Part shown: positions 53,797 to 62,982 of the stretch, in pieces
Layout of the letters: each line of letters starts with the position of its first letter
Numbering within the stretch: the stretch's first letter is position 1
Origin: Gammaproteobacteria bacterium
Lineage (GTDB): Bacteria; Pseudomonadota; Gammaproteobacteria; JAJPIJ01
DNA length: 64,000 nt
Assembly (NCBI GenBank): GCA_022072255.1
Contig: JAJVHZ010000036.1
Coordinates: 1-64,000, forward strand
Reading direction: 5' to 3'
Translations under genes and position numbers: made by a program
Notes under the pieces: model-generated
What the model was told of the DNA's origin: nothing
What the model saw: only the letters and a program-made list of their open reading frames with translations
The model's database searches: none

Positions 53797-54306
53797 ATGG
53801 ATCTGACCACGCAAGCGCTGGGCAAGGCCGGCGAGAGGTTGTCCTGCGGCAGCAGCGAGGACGTGCGCGCGATCGGCACCACGCTCGCCCTGCAGTGCCG
53901 GCGTACGCTCGACATCTGCGGACGGGCACTGGATCCGCACGTGTTCGACAACGTCGAGTTCGCCAGCGTCGTCAAGGCGCTGGCCATCAGCAGCCGCTTT
54001 GCACGCATACGCCTGCTGGTGCTGCAGCCCGAGCAGCTGTACACGCGCGGCCACCAGTTGTTGCTGCTGGCCCACGAGCTGCCCACCTACATACACGTGC
54101 GCGTGCCGGCGATCGAGGATCGCGATTTCAACGAGGCCATGCTGATCGCGGACGACGCCGGCTACATACATCGCAGGCTCTCGGACCGCTATGAAGGCAT
54201 CGCCCATTTCAACGACCGCGCGTATGTCCGCGAGCTCGCGCGGCGTTTCGACGGCCTGTGGGATCACGGCGCGATCGATCAGAATTTCCGGAGACTGAGC
54301 CTGTGA
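53797..54306 (+). CDS. DUF7931-domain protein
   Basis: 169 residues, no signal peptide. The core TLALQCRRTLDICGRALDPHVFDN...FARIRLLVLQPEQLYTRGHQLLLLAHELPTYIHVRV resembles the domain that in Pseudomonas follows a GNAT acetyltransferase; here it stands alone. The strand-helix pattern recalls phospholipase D-like folds but lacks HKD motifs. GGGAGAGG precedes ATG 53797. Its stop overlaps the next GTG (GTGA), so it is coupled to a secretin-like export protein. Function unknown. Confidence 0.7.
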   Translation: MDLTTQALGKAGERLSCGSSEDVRAIGTTLALQCRRTLDICGRALDPHVFDNVEFASVVKALAISSRFARIRLLVLQPEQLYTRGHQLLLLAHELPTYIHVRVPAIEDRDFNEAMLIADDAGYIHRRLSDRYEGIAHFNDRAYVRELARRFDGLWDHGAIDQNFRRLSL

Positions 54307-55166
54307 GGTCGCTGCGTGCGCTGCTGGCCGTGCTGCTCCTGGCAGCGGCCGCCTGCGCGCAGGCGCAGGAAGACATGCTCATGGAAGTGATCCCGCTGCG
54401 GCACGCCCTGGTCAGCGACGTCGTGCCGGTGCTCGAGCCGCTGGTGACGCCGGGCGGAACCGTCACCGGCATGAACAACCAGCTCATCATCAAGTCCACG
54501 CCCGCGAACATCGAGCAGCTCAAGGCCGTGCTCGCCAGCATCGACCGGGCGCCGCGCCAGTTGCGCATCACCGTGCGCCAGGACGTGGCCGACAGCCTCG
54601 AGGCTCGCCAGGACGCCATCTCGGCCACCGGCCGCGTCGGCGACGTGCGTGCCCGCCTGCCGGATGCCGGCCACGGGGGCGCCACCGTCGGCATCGGCAG
54701 CGAGGATGGCAGCGTGCAGTACCGCACCTACAGCACCCGCGGCAGCTCCGACAGCTACAACTCTCACTTCGTGACCGCGCTCGAGGGCCAGCCGGCGTGG
54801 ATCCAGACTGGCGAATCGCTGCCCGTGCCGACGCGCGACGTGTACGTGGGGCCGGGCGGAACCAGCGTCCAGGACAGCATCCAGTACCAGGACGCCAATC
54901 GCGGCTTCTACGTCGTTCCGCGCGTGAGCGGCAGCCAGGTGACCCTCGACATCGCCCCGCAGCTCGATCGCTTCGACAGGCGCGGCGAGTACACCATCGA
55001 CCGGCAGCAGGCGCAGACGCAGGTGAGCGGTCGGCTGGGTGAGTGGATCCGCGTCGGCGGATCCAACGAGGGCTTCGAGCGCGCCGACAACGTCAATCTC
55101 ACCAGCACACGCCAGCGCGGTGGCGAGACGCGCGGCATCTGGGTGAGGGTCGAGGAGGCCCGCTGA
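54303..55166 (+). CDS. Small secretin-like exported protein
   Basis: 287 residues. The signal peptide ALLAVLLLAAAACAQA may be a weak lipobox. Residues about 23-80 (MEVIPLRHALVSDVVPVLEPL...NNQLIIKSTPANIEQLKAVLASID) form a secretin N1-type ring domain. The rest has a partial secretin-like segment: FVTALEGQPAWIQTGESLPVP and RGFYVVPRVSGSQVTLDIAP. It is far too short to contain the full outer-membrane barrel of a GspD or PilQ (about 600 residues or more), and no pilus or type II secretion genes are nearby. Role unknown. Start GTG overlaps the DUF7931 stop. Confidence 0.75.
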   Translation: MRSLRALLAVLLLAAAACAQAQEDMLMEVIPLRHALVSDVVPVLEPLVTPGGTVTGMNNQLIIKSTPANIEQLKAVLASIDRAPRQLRITVRQDVADSLEARQDAISATGRVGDVRARLPDAGHGGATVGIGSEDGSVQYRTYSTRGSSDSYNSHFVTALEGQPAWIQTGESLPVPTRDVYVGPGGTSVQDSIQYQDANRGFYVVPRVSGSQVTLDIAPQLDRFDRRGEYTIDRQQAQTQVSGRLGEWIRVGGSNEGFERADNVNLTSTRQRGGETRGIWVRVEEAR

Positions 55167-55183
55167 GGGCCGGAACACGCGGC

Positions 55184-55711
55184 ATGCGAGCAGGCTTCCC
55201 CGCGCTCACCTGCGCCGCCTCGCTCGCGGCAGTCACCGCCAGTCCCCACGCCTGGGCGGAGTACGACGGTGCCCGCAGCCAGGTGATCGAGTCGCACACC
55301 ACCCGGCCGCTGGCGATTGCGCCGGTCGAGCAGGAGGTCATAGACATCATCAATGTTGAGCGTGCCCGGCAGGGCCTGCCGCCCCTGATCCCCGATCCGC
55401 GGCTGGCGGACGCGGCCGCGAACCACAGCATCGACATGGCCGGCGGCGATTTCTTCGCCCACCGGGGCTCCGACGGCAGCGGGCCCGACGAACGCGTCGG
55501 GCGCGAGGGTTATCGCTGGCGCTACGTGGCCGAGAACATCGGCTGCGGACAGGACACGCCGCAGCGCATCGTGGCGAGCTGGATGGGCAGCGCGGGACAC
55601 CGGGAGAACATGCTGTCTGCCGATGCCACGGACATCGGCGTCGCGCTCGCCACCCGCCACGGCGGCGGCTGCGAGATCTTCTGGACGGCCCTGTTCGCGC
55701 GCGAGGACTGA
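55184..55711 (+). CDS. CAP/SCP-domain secreted protein
   Basis: 175 residues. Signal peptide LTCAASLAAVTASPHAWA (cleavage near 25). The CAP domain has IINVERARQGLPPLIPDPRLADAA, HSIDMAGGDFFAH, AENIGCGQ, SWMGSAGHRENML and a late strand with EIFWTALFARE, which includes the two His and two Glu positions of the CAP cleft. Bacterial CAP proteins are secreted; some bind peptides or lipids, and the activity is generally unknown. It is 17 bp after the secretin-like gene and likely in the same operon. Confidence 0.88.
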   Translation: MRAGFPALTCAASLAAVTASPHAWAEYDGARSQVIESHTTRPLAIAPVEQEVIDIINVERARQGLPPLIPDPRLADAAANHSIDMAGGDFFAHRGSDGSGPDERVGREGYRWRYVAENIGCGQDTPQRIVASWMGSAGHRENMLSADATDIGVALATRHGGGCEIFWTALFARED

Positions 55712-55720
55712 CACCGCCGG

Positions 55721-55748
55721 CGCGCCCCGCGCCAGGATGCGGGGCGCG
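55721..55748. terminator. Bidirectional hairpin between the CAP gene and terC
   Basis: A perfect 10-bp stem of G and C with an 8-base loop lies between two convergent stops (55711 and 55764). Lacks a T-run. Confidence 0.5.
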
Positions 55749-55763
55749 GAATCCCGCCACTCC

Positions 55764-56513
55764 TCACTCCTTCGCCGTGTAAGGCTCGTGCAGGTGCACG
55801 GGCACCGCGGCGCGCCTGCGCACGCGGATGTTGAGCGTCTCCACCGCCACCGAGAATGCCATCGCGAAATAGATGTAGCCCTTGGGCACGTGGTGGCCGA
55901 AGCCCTCGGCGATGAGAACGACGCCCACCACCATCAGGAAGGAAAGCGCGAGCATCTTGATGGTGGGATGACGCGACACGACCTCGCCGATCGCGCCGGC
56001 GAAGGCCATCATCAGCGCCACCGACGCGACCACGGCGGCCATCATCACCTCCACCTCGTCGACCATCCCGACCGCGGTGATGATGGAGTCCAGGGAAAAG
56101 ATGATGTCGATGATGATGATCTGGACGATGATCGCCGTGAACGTCGCCTTCACCGCGCTCGACCCGTGGCCTTCCTCGCCCTCCAGCAACTGATGGACCT
56201 CCCGGGTGCTCTTCCAGACCAGGAATACCCCGCCGAACAGCAGGATGAGGTCGCGGCCGCTGAACTCGTTGCCGAACGCGGCGAGAACGGTGACGGTGAG
56301 ACCCGCGATCCAGGCGAGCAGCATCAGCAATCCCAACCGCATGAACATCGCCAGCAGCAGGCCGATGCGGCGCGCCATCCTCCGCTGCGCCCCGGGCAGC
56401 TTGTCCACGAGTATCGATATGAAGATGACATTGTCGATGCCGAGAACGAGTTCCAGCGCCGTGAGCGTGAAGAAGGCGATCCAGGCCTGCGGGTCGATGA
56501 GCAACTCGATCAT
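55764..56513 (-). CDS. TerC-family membrane protein
   Basis: 249 residues, seven or so membrane helices. ALELVLGIDNVIFISILVDKLP with the acidic pair in a helix and IIIDIIFSLDSIITAVGM are TerC motifs. It lacks the CBS and CorC domains of larger relatives. TerC proteins have been linked to tellurite resistance and, more recently, to manganese export at the secretion machinery; no tellurite genes are near. It follows the DUF2330 gene by 94 bp on the same strand. Confidence 0.9.
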   Translation of the reverse strand: MIELLIDPQAWIAFFTLTALELVLGIDNVIFISILVDKLPGAQRRMARRIGLLLAMFMRLGLLMLLAWIAGLTVTVLAAFGNEFSGRDLILLFGGVFLVWKSTREVHQLLEGEEGHGSSAVKATFTAIIVQIIIIDIIFSLDSIITAVGMVDEVEVMMAAVVASVALMMAFAGAIGEVVSRHPTIKMLALSFLMVVGVVLIAEGFGHHVPKGYIYFAMAFSVAVETLNIRVRRRAAVPVHLHEPYTAKE

Positions 56514-56607
56514 GCGTTGTCTCCGGGAAGGTGTGCCGGGCGTTCGTGGCCGGCATCAGTGCTGGCGCCGCGCGGCGGCAGATGATAGGCGAGGTGCGCT
56601 CCGACCG

Positions 56608-57972
56608 CTAATCCTTCCAGATCCTGCCCCACCATTTCTCCGCCGGAGGCGCCGCCGGCTCGGGAGCTTCGAGCCCCATCTTCGCGCGGATCCGGCTGAG
56701 TTCCTCGCCGGTCAGATCTGCGAGCGTCTGCGCCAGCCGTTCGCGGCGCCCCGGCAGGGCGGCCTGGTAGATCCGCGCCGCCTCGCAGGCGGTGCTGCCT
56801 TCCCAGGCGTGTCGAAGCAGGTAACGGCTCTGGAACGATGCGCGATCCGCCGTCTCGCGCAAGACCAGGTCCTGCGGAAACGTGCCGGCGCCCGGGCGCA
56901 GCCGCAGCCGGGTCACGAACACGTTGCGGGCGCGCGGCAGTGAAATGGATCTCTCGGGATTATTCGGGCTGAACACGCCTTGCGGCTCCGATTCGCTCAA
57001 CTCCCAGAACACGCCGAGCGCGCGCAGTTCATCATCGGCCAGCGGATCGGCGGTGCAGGGATCGCAGGCGTTGAGGTCCCCGGCATATTCCAGGAAGACC
57101 GTATCCGCGGCCGAGTGCGCGACCTGTGCGTCCACGACCGCCGCGTAGAACCGCGCCGGGTCTTCCTTGACGAAGACCGGCAGCCCGACATCCGTCGGCA
57201 TCGTGACCGTCGGGTAGTTGGCGGCCTCGACGCGCCCGCCGCGCGTCAGTGCGAAAACGACCAAGTCCTGGGGTCCCTCGGCGTTCGACGCGCCCAGCCG
57301 GATCGGCAGCGAGAGTCCGGTCGACTCGAAGGCGATCTGCAGCGGCCGGAGCGTGTCGTAGCCCTCGCCGGTTCGCTCGCGGAGGGTCACCTTCACGAGA
57401 AAGAAATGCATTCCCTGCCGGACATGGCCCGCCAGGGTGACCGCCGCGCCGTCGTTCAACACGTAGCCTTCCCCCCTCAGCCACGTGGCGAGCCCGGCGC
57501 TCTGCTCCGCGGTGAGCATGACGATCTCGTATTCGCCGATCGCGTATCGCTGCTCGACACGCACCCCCAGCGCCTGCTCGCGCCGCCCGCCGGCCACTGC
57601 TTCGGCGCCCCTGGCCTGATCCGCCGCCTCCCTTCGTATCATCTGGCAGGGATCCGGATCGAACTGCTCGTGGAGGCGCGCGGCCGTGTAGGCATCGAGG
57701 TGATCGAGGGGTGCGGTTTCCCCGAGATGGATCTGATCGCGCTCCAGCAGCACCGGTACCGGAACCACCATGGCGAACTCGGCCGGGGCACCGCCGTAAT
57801 CGTTGACGATGGTCATGACCGTGCGCTCGCCGTCGCGGGCCACCACGACGCGCGAACCGCGGTTGTACAGGTCCGCCTCGGACTTGGCGACGTACAGACC
57901 GCAACACGCGTCAACGAGCACGGGGCATGCCAGCAACGTCACCGCCACCGCGAGTATCTTCATGTCAGCCAT
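56608..57972 (-). CDS. DUF2330-domain exported protein
   Basis: 454 residues. Signal peptide [18 protein letters not shown], followed by the characteristic [21 protein letters not shown], a DUF2330 hallmark. The centre has [22 protein letters not shown] and [20 protein letters not shown], also family-typical. Further cysteines cluster at NACDPCTAD. The C-terminus is Pro/Ala-rich and then [16 protein letters not shown] precedes the chosen ATG. Function unknown; probably periplasmic. Transcribed away from purL. Confidence 0.85.
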   Translation of the reverse strand: MADMKILAVAVTLLACPVLVDACCGLYVAKSEADLYNRGSRVVVARDGERTVMTIVNDYGGAPAEFAMVVPVPVLLERDQIHLGETAPLDHLDAYTAARLHEQFDPDPCQMIRREAADQARGAEAVAGGRREQALGVRVEQRYAIGEYEIVMLTAEQSAGLATWLRGEGYVLNDGAAVTLAGHVRQGMHFFLVKVTLRERTGEGYDTLRPLQIAFESTGLSLPIRLGASNAEGPQDLVVFALTRGGRVEAANYPTVTMPTDVGLPVFVKEDPARFYAAVVDAQVAHSAADTVFLEYAGDLNACDPCTADPLADDELRALGVFWELSESEPQGVFSPNNPERSISLPRARNVFVTRLRLRPGAGTFPQDLVLRETADRASFQSRYLLRHAWEGSTACEAARIYQAALPGRRERLAQTLADLTGEELSRIRAKMGLEAPEPAAPPAEKWWGRIWKD

Positions 57973-58042
57973 GCAAACCCTCCTCGGCTCGGAAGCGGCC
58001 GGCCGCGATGGCCGGCGACCCCAAAATCATGCCCCGTTCGAG

Positions 58043-58048
58043 TATGAT
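58043..58048 (+). promoter_or_regulatory. Candidate -10 element (TATGAT) for purL
   Basis: TATGAT, five of six consensus bases, 52 bp before the purL ATG. Followed by CACGCGC, close to the purB site. Confidence 0.45.
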
Positions 58049-58094
58049 CACGCGCTCTTTTTCCGACATCGCCGCAGCCGCCGACCCGCCCCTC

Positions 58095-61000
58095 ATGCTC
58101 GTCCTGAACGGCCCCTCCGCACTCTCGGACTTCCGTCTCGCCAAGCGCCTGCAGGGGCTGCGCGCACTGCACCCCGGGGTGCGGGCCGTGAGCGCACGCT
58201 TCGTGCACTTCGTCGACATTGCCGGGGACCTGGGTGCCGAGGAGCGCGCGCGGCTCGACTCATTGCTGAATTATGGCGCCCCGGCGGCCGATGCCGAAAG
58301 CGATCCGGCGCTCTGCATCCATACCACCCCGCGTTTCGGCACGGTCTCGCCATGGTCGAGCAAGGCGACGGATATCGCCCGCAACTGCGGGCTTTCCAGG
58401 ATACGGCGCCTGGAACGCGGCACGCGCTGGCGGGTGCAGCTCGACGCTGCCGTCGCCGTTGACGACACGGTCCTCGCGGATCTGCAGCGCGCCCTGCACG
58501 ATCCGATGACGGAGTCGGTGTTCACCGACCCCGGCGATGCCGGCCGGCTGTTCGCGCGCACCGCGCCGGCCCCCCTCGCGCACGTGGACGTGCTCGCTGC
58601 GGGCCGCGCCGCGCTGCTCGATGCCAACCGCGACCTGGGACTGGCGCTCTCCGAGGAGGAGATCGACTACCTGCACGAGAACTTCACGGCGATGCGGCGC
58701 AATCCGACCGACGTCGAGCTGATGATGTTCGCGCAGGCCAATTCCGAGCACTGCCGGCACAAGATCTTCAATGCGGGCTGGACCGTCGACGGCGAGGAGC
58801 AGCAGCGCTCGCTGTTCGAGATGATCCGCAACACCCACGCGCTGCATCCGGGCAAGGTGCTCGTGGCCTACAAAGACAACGCCGCCGTCACGCGCGGCTA
58901 TCCCGGCCACCGCTGGCTGCGCGATCCCGCCACCGGTGAATTCCGCCATCATGCCGAGGACGTGCACATCGTCATGAAGGTCGAGACCCACAATCACCCG
59001 ACCGCCATCTCCCCCTATCCGGGCGCGGCGACCGGCGCCGGCGGGGAGATCCGCGACGAGGGCGCGACCGGCATCGGTGCGCGGCCGAAGGCCGGCCTGA
59101 CCGGCTTTTCGGTCTCGAACCTGCGCATTCCCGGGCTGCCGCAGCCCTGGGAGCGGGAGCATGGCAGGCCCGCGCGCATGGCCTCGGCGCTGTCGATCAT
59201 GATCGAAGGCCCGGTCGGCGCCGCGGCCTTCAACAACGAGTTCGGCAGGCCCGCGCTCGGCGGTTACTTCCGCACCTACGAGCAGCAGGTCGGCGAGGAG
59301 GTGCGCGGTTATCACAAGCCCATCATGATCGCCGGAGGAGTGGGCAACATACGTGCGGCCCACATCGAGAAACGCGACCTGCCGGCCGGCGCGCTCATCA
59401 TCGTGCTCGGCGGCCCGGCGATGCAGATCGGGCTGGGCGGCGGCGCGGCCTCCTCGGTGGCGAGCGGCGCCGGCCAGGAGCACCTGGACTTCGCCTCGGT
59501 GCAGCGCGACAACGCCGAGATGGAACGCCGCTGCCAGGAGGTGATCGACGCCTGCGTCGCCCTCGGCGACGCCAATCCGCTACTCTCCATCCACGACGTG
59601 GGGGCCGGCGGTCTGTCCAATGCCGTGCCGGAGCTGCTGCACGGCGCCGATCGTGGAGGCCAGCTCGAGCTGCGCGAGATCCCCAACGACGAGCCGGGGA
59701 TGGCGCCGCTGGCGATCTGGTGCAACGAGGCCCAGGAACGTTACGTACTGGCGATCGGCCCGGACGAGCTGGAGCGATTCCGCGCGATCTGCGAGCGCGA
59801 GCGCTGCCCGTTCGCCGTGCTGGGCAGTGCCACCGTCGAACGGCGGCTGCGGCTGACGGATCGGCTGCTCGGCGGCACCCCGATCGACATGCCCATGAAC
59901 GTGCTGCTCGGCAAGCCGCCGCGCATGCATCGCACGGCGACGCGGCCGGCGCGCGTGGGACGCATGTTCGACCTGCGCGCCGCGCGGCTCGCGGAGGCCA
60001 TCGAACGGGTGATGAGCCTGCCAACCGTGGCCGACAAGGGCTTCCTCATCACCATCGGCGACCGCTCCGTCGGCGGCCTGACGGCGCGCGACCAGATGGT
60101 CGGGCCGTGGCAGGTTCCGGTCGCCGACTGCGCGGTCACTGCCAGCGGCTATCGCGACGTCACCGGCGAGGCCATGGCCATGGGCGAGCGCACGCCGGTC
60201 GCTCTCATCGACGCGGCGGCCTCCGCGCGCCTGGCGATCGGCGAGGCGATCACGAATATCGCGGCAGCACGCATCATGCAGTTGTCGGACCTGGCGCTGT
60301 CGGCGAACTGGATGGCCGCCTGCGGACACGGCAGCGAGGACGCGGCCCTGTTCGATGCCGTGCATGCCGTGGGCATGGAGCTCTGTCCGGCGCTCGGCAT
60401 CGCCGTCCCGGTCGGCAAGGATTCCCTGTCGATGAAGACGGTGTGGAAGGACAACCGCGGCGAGCATCGCGTGGTGGCGCCGATGTCGCTCATCGTCTCG
60501 GCGTTCGCCCCGGCGATCGACGTCAGGCAGACCCTGACGCCGCAATTGCGAACCGACTGCGGCGAGACTGTCCTGCTGCTGATCGACCTGGGCCGCGGCC
60601 GCGGCCGCCTCGGCGGCTCGTGCCTGGCGCAGGTCTACAACCAGCTCGGCGCCGAGGCGCCGGATGTCGACGAGCCGCGGGACCTGCGGCACTTCTTCAC
60701 CACCGTGCAGATCCTGAACGAGGCGGGTCTGCTGCTGGCATATCACGACCGCGCCGACGGCGGCCTGTTCGCGACTATCGCGGAGATGGCGTTCGCCGGG
60801 CGCAGCGGCGTCACGCTCGATCTCGACGCGATCGGCGGCGACGTCATGTCGGCGCTGTTCAACGAGGAACTCGGGGCCGTCGTGCAGGTGGCGAGCGCGC
60901 GCGTCGAGGAGGTGCGGGCGCAGTTCGCCGCCGTCGGACTCGGTGACTGCGTACACCTCATCGGCGCGCCTGCCGAGGGCCTGCGGGTGCAGATCGGCCG

Positions 61001-61985
61001 GGGCGGCAGCACGCTCTACGACTCGGACCTGCCGGCGCTGCATCGGCTGTGGTCGCAGACCAGCCACCGGCTGCGCGCCCTGCGCGACCACCCCGACTGC
61101 GCACAGCAGGAATACGACGCGCTGCTGGACCGCACCGATCCCGGCCTGAGCGTCCATGCGACCTTCACCGTGGACGCCGCCCCGGCGATCCTCGGCGAGT
61201 CGCGGCCGCGGGTGGCCATCCTGCGCGAGCAGGGAGTCAACGGTCACGACGAGATGGCCGCCGCCTTCGACCTGGCGGGATTCACCGCGGTGGACGTGCA
61301 CATGAGCGACATCCTGGGCGGTCGCGTGACGCTGCGCGACTTCAGCGGCCTGGCGGGCTGCGGCGGATTCTCCTACGGCGACGTGCTCGGTGCAGGCGGC
61401 GGCTGGGCGAAGTCCGTCCTCTACAACCCGCGTGCGCGCGAGGAGTTCGCGGCCTTTCTCGCCCGCGGCGACCGCTTCGCCCTGGGTGTGTGCAACGGCT
61501 GCCAGATGCTCTCGCAGCTCGACTCGCTGGTGCCCGGCGCCGAGCACTGGCCGCGCTTCGTGCGCAATCGCTCCGAGCAGTTCGAGGCGCGCCTGGTGAT
61601 GGTCGAGATCCTCGATACCGCCTCGATCTTCTTTGCCGGCATGGCCGGTTCGCGCCTGCCGATCGTGGTCTCGCATGGTGAAGGCCGCGCCATGTTTCGC
61701 GACGAGCGCGGGCCACGGCAGGCATTGCATGCGAAGCTCGTTCCACTGCGCTACATCGACAACCACGGTACCGCGACCGAGGCCTACCCCTTCAATCCGA
61801 ATGGGTCGCCGCTCGGGATCACGGCGCTCACCAATGTCGACGGCCGCGTCACCATACTCATGCCGCACCCGGAGCGCGCGTTCCTGCGCAAGCAGTTCTC
61901 GTGGATCGACCCGCGCTGGCGGCAGGCGGAAGGCCCGTGGCTGCGGATGTTCCGCAACGCACGGGCCTGGGTAGGCGGGTCCTGA
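58095..61985 (+). CDS. purL: Phosphoribosylformylglycinamidine synthase
   Basis: Large single-chain FGAM synthase, 1296 residues, as in E. coli. The N-terminal domain binds the ammonia channel. FGAM synthetase motifs include [19 protein letters not shown] (about 210-228), [46 protein letters not shown] and [11 protein letters not shown]. The C-terminal glutaminase (about 1040-1290) has the catalytic cysteine in GVCNGCQML and the His/Glu pair in [11 protein letters not shown] 58095 gives the family start [16 protein letters not shown]; upstream codons are open but unlike PurL. Confidence 0.97.
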   Translation: MLVLNGPSALSDFRLAKRLQGLRALHPGVRAVSARFVHFVDIAGDLGAEERARLDSLLNYGAPAADAESDPALCIHTTPRFGTVSPWSSKATDIARNCGLSRIRRLERGTRWRVQLDAAVAVDDTVLADLQRALHDPMTESVFTDPGDAGRLFARTAPAPLAHVDVLAAGRAALLDANRDLGLALSEEEIDYLHENFTAMRRNPTDVELMMFAQANSEHCRHKIFNAGWTVDGEEQQRSLFEMIRNTHALHPGKVLVAYKDNAAVTRGYPGHRWLRDPATGEFRHHAEDVHIVMKVETHNHPTAISPYPGAATGAGGEIRDEGATGIGARPKAGLTGFSVSNLRIPGLPQPWEREHGRPARMASALSIMIEGPVGAAAFNNEFGRPALGGYFRTYEQQVGEEVRGYHKPIMIAGGVGNIRAAHIEKRDLPAGALIIVLGGPAMQIGLGGGAASSVASGAGQEHLDFASVQRDNAEMERRCQEVIDACVALGDANPLLSIHDVGAGGLSNAVPELLHGADRGGQLELREIPNDEPGMAPLAIWCNEAQERYVLAIGPDELERFRAICERERCPFAVLGSATVERRLRLTDRLLGGTPIDMPMNVLLGKPPRMHRTATRPARVGRMFDLRAARLAEAIERVMSLPTVADKGFLITIGDRSVGGLTARDQMVGPWQVPVADCAVTASGYRDVTGEAMAMGERTPVALIDAAASARLAIGEAITNIAAARIMQLSDLALSANWMAACGHGSEDAALFDAVHAVGMELCPALGIAVPVGKDSLSMKTVWKDNRGEHRVVAPMSLIVSAFAPAIDVRQTLTPQLRTDCGETVLLLIDLGRGRGRLGGSCLAQVYNQLGAEAPDVDEPRDLRHFFTTVQILNEAGLLLAYHDRADGGLFATIAEMAFAGRSGVTLDLDAIGGDVMSALFNEELGAVVQVASARVEEVRAQFAAVGLGDCVHLIGAPAEGLRVQIGRGGSTLYDSDLPALHRLWSQTSHRLRALRDHPDCAQQEYDALLDRTDPGLSVHATFTVDAAPAILGESRPRVAILREQGVNGHDEMAAAFDLAGFTAVDVHMSDILGGRVTLRDFSGLAGCGGFSYGDVLGAGGGWAKSVLYNPRAREEFAAFLARGDRFALGVCNGCQMLSQLDSLVPGAEHWPRFVRNRSEQFEARLVMVEILDTASIFFAGMAGSRLPIVVSHGEGRAMFRDERGPRQALHAKLVPLRYIDNHGTATEAYPFNPNGSPLGITALTNVDGRVTILMPHPERAFLRKQFSWIDPRWRQAEGPWLRMFRNARAWVGGS

Positions 61986-62003
61986 TCCGCAGCGCTTTGC
62001 CGG

Positions 62004-62822
62004 TCAGGGGAGCGGCGCGGTCGACGGACCGCCGGTGGGTGGCGTGATGACCCCGCCGCCGCCGCTGCTCGGTGGCGGGATCTCCGGTGTCGGCGGCGGC
62101 ACCGGATCGATCTTCGGCGGCGTGAAATCGATCGGATTCTCGCCGGCCCGGAAACCCGGATCGTCGAGCGGATTTTCGCCCAGATCATCCAGCGGACCGC
62201 CCTCGCCGTTCTCCTCCAGCAGCACGGGCGGCGTGTTCTCGTCCTTCACCCAGGCGGACTTGCCCGCCGGCACGTCGAGCGACCCGGCCCTGTTGGCGAG
62301 GTTGGTGGTGCCGTCATCGGTGGTCTCGTGTAGGCCGTTCTCCTTGCCCTCGCAGTCGTTGTTGCAGAGATCGGCTTCGTAGGCAGTACCGCGTATCCCA
62401 ATCGTGGCCACCGCGGTCTGCACCCGATAGGCATTCCGGTTCTTGTGGCCGATGGCGCCGCTGATGGCGCGGAAGCCGCCCTTCAACAGGCTGAAGAAGC
62501 TGCGCTCGCTGCCATCCTCGCTGCCGGCATAGTTGTATTCGTCGATGCGGAACTGCGTGCGCGGCTTCAGCGCGATGACGCCGCCGTCGCGAAAGTGGAT
62601 CTGCGCCCGCCCGTCATTCGTACTCAGCATGTCGCCGGTGTTGACCATGTCGTTCTTGCGCACGGCGCGGCTCTGGCCGTCGGCGCCCGTGGCCTGTACC
62701 TGGCCCGTTACCGACACGACCCGGCCCGCCGAATCCGCAGCCCAGGCCATTCCCGACGCCGTCACGAGCAGGGCGGCCATCAGGGACGCGCGTGCCGTCG
62801 TTCTTCCGTAATTCGTTTGCAT
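62004..62822 (-). CDS. FecR-domain exported protein
   Basis: 272 residues. Signal peptide SLMAALLVTASGMAWA (cleavage near 27). The FecR beta domain spans about 30-170: AGRVVSVTGQVQATGADGQ, DMLSTNDGRAQIHFRDGGVIALKP, RTQFRIDEYNY and ATIGIRGTAYEADLC. Two cysteines sit in LCNNDCEGK. The C-terminus is a Pro/Gly-rich tail. Unlike the FecR of iron uptake it lacks an N-terminal cytoplasmic and membrane part and no sigma factor is near. GGGGAGG precedes ATG 62822. Confidence 0.8.
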   Translation of the reverse strand: MQTNYGRTTARASLMAALLVTASGMAWAADSAGRVVSVTGQVQATGADGQSRAVRKNDMVNTGDMLSTNDGRAQIHFRDGGVIALKPRTQFRIDEYNYAGSEDGSERSFFSLLKGGFRAISGAIGHKNRNAYRVQTAVATIGIRGTAYEADLCNNDCEGKENGLHETTDDGTTNLANRAGSLDVPAGKSAWVKDENTPPVLLEENGEGGPLDDLGENPLDDPGFRAGENPIDFTPPKIDPVPPPTPEIPPPSSGGGGVITPPTGGPSTAPLP

Positions 62823-62982
62823 GCCGATCCTCCCCTCGCTGGTCTTGCGGCGCTTCCCATTATCTGTCCCGTCTCGCCGGGATGGCGCCGGCGACCCCGA
62901 GAGGTAGCAGGAACTCATTCACAGAAAGCGCATCGCGCCGGGTTCCCTCTCCGGATCCTGTCAATGCCGGCACCGGGCGGTG

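Noticed and set aside
59580-61868. A 762-codon open frame antisense to purL
   Set aside because: Shadow of PurL; repetitive Arg/Ala/His composition.
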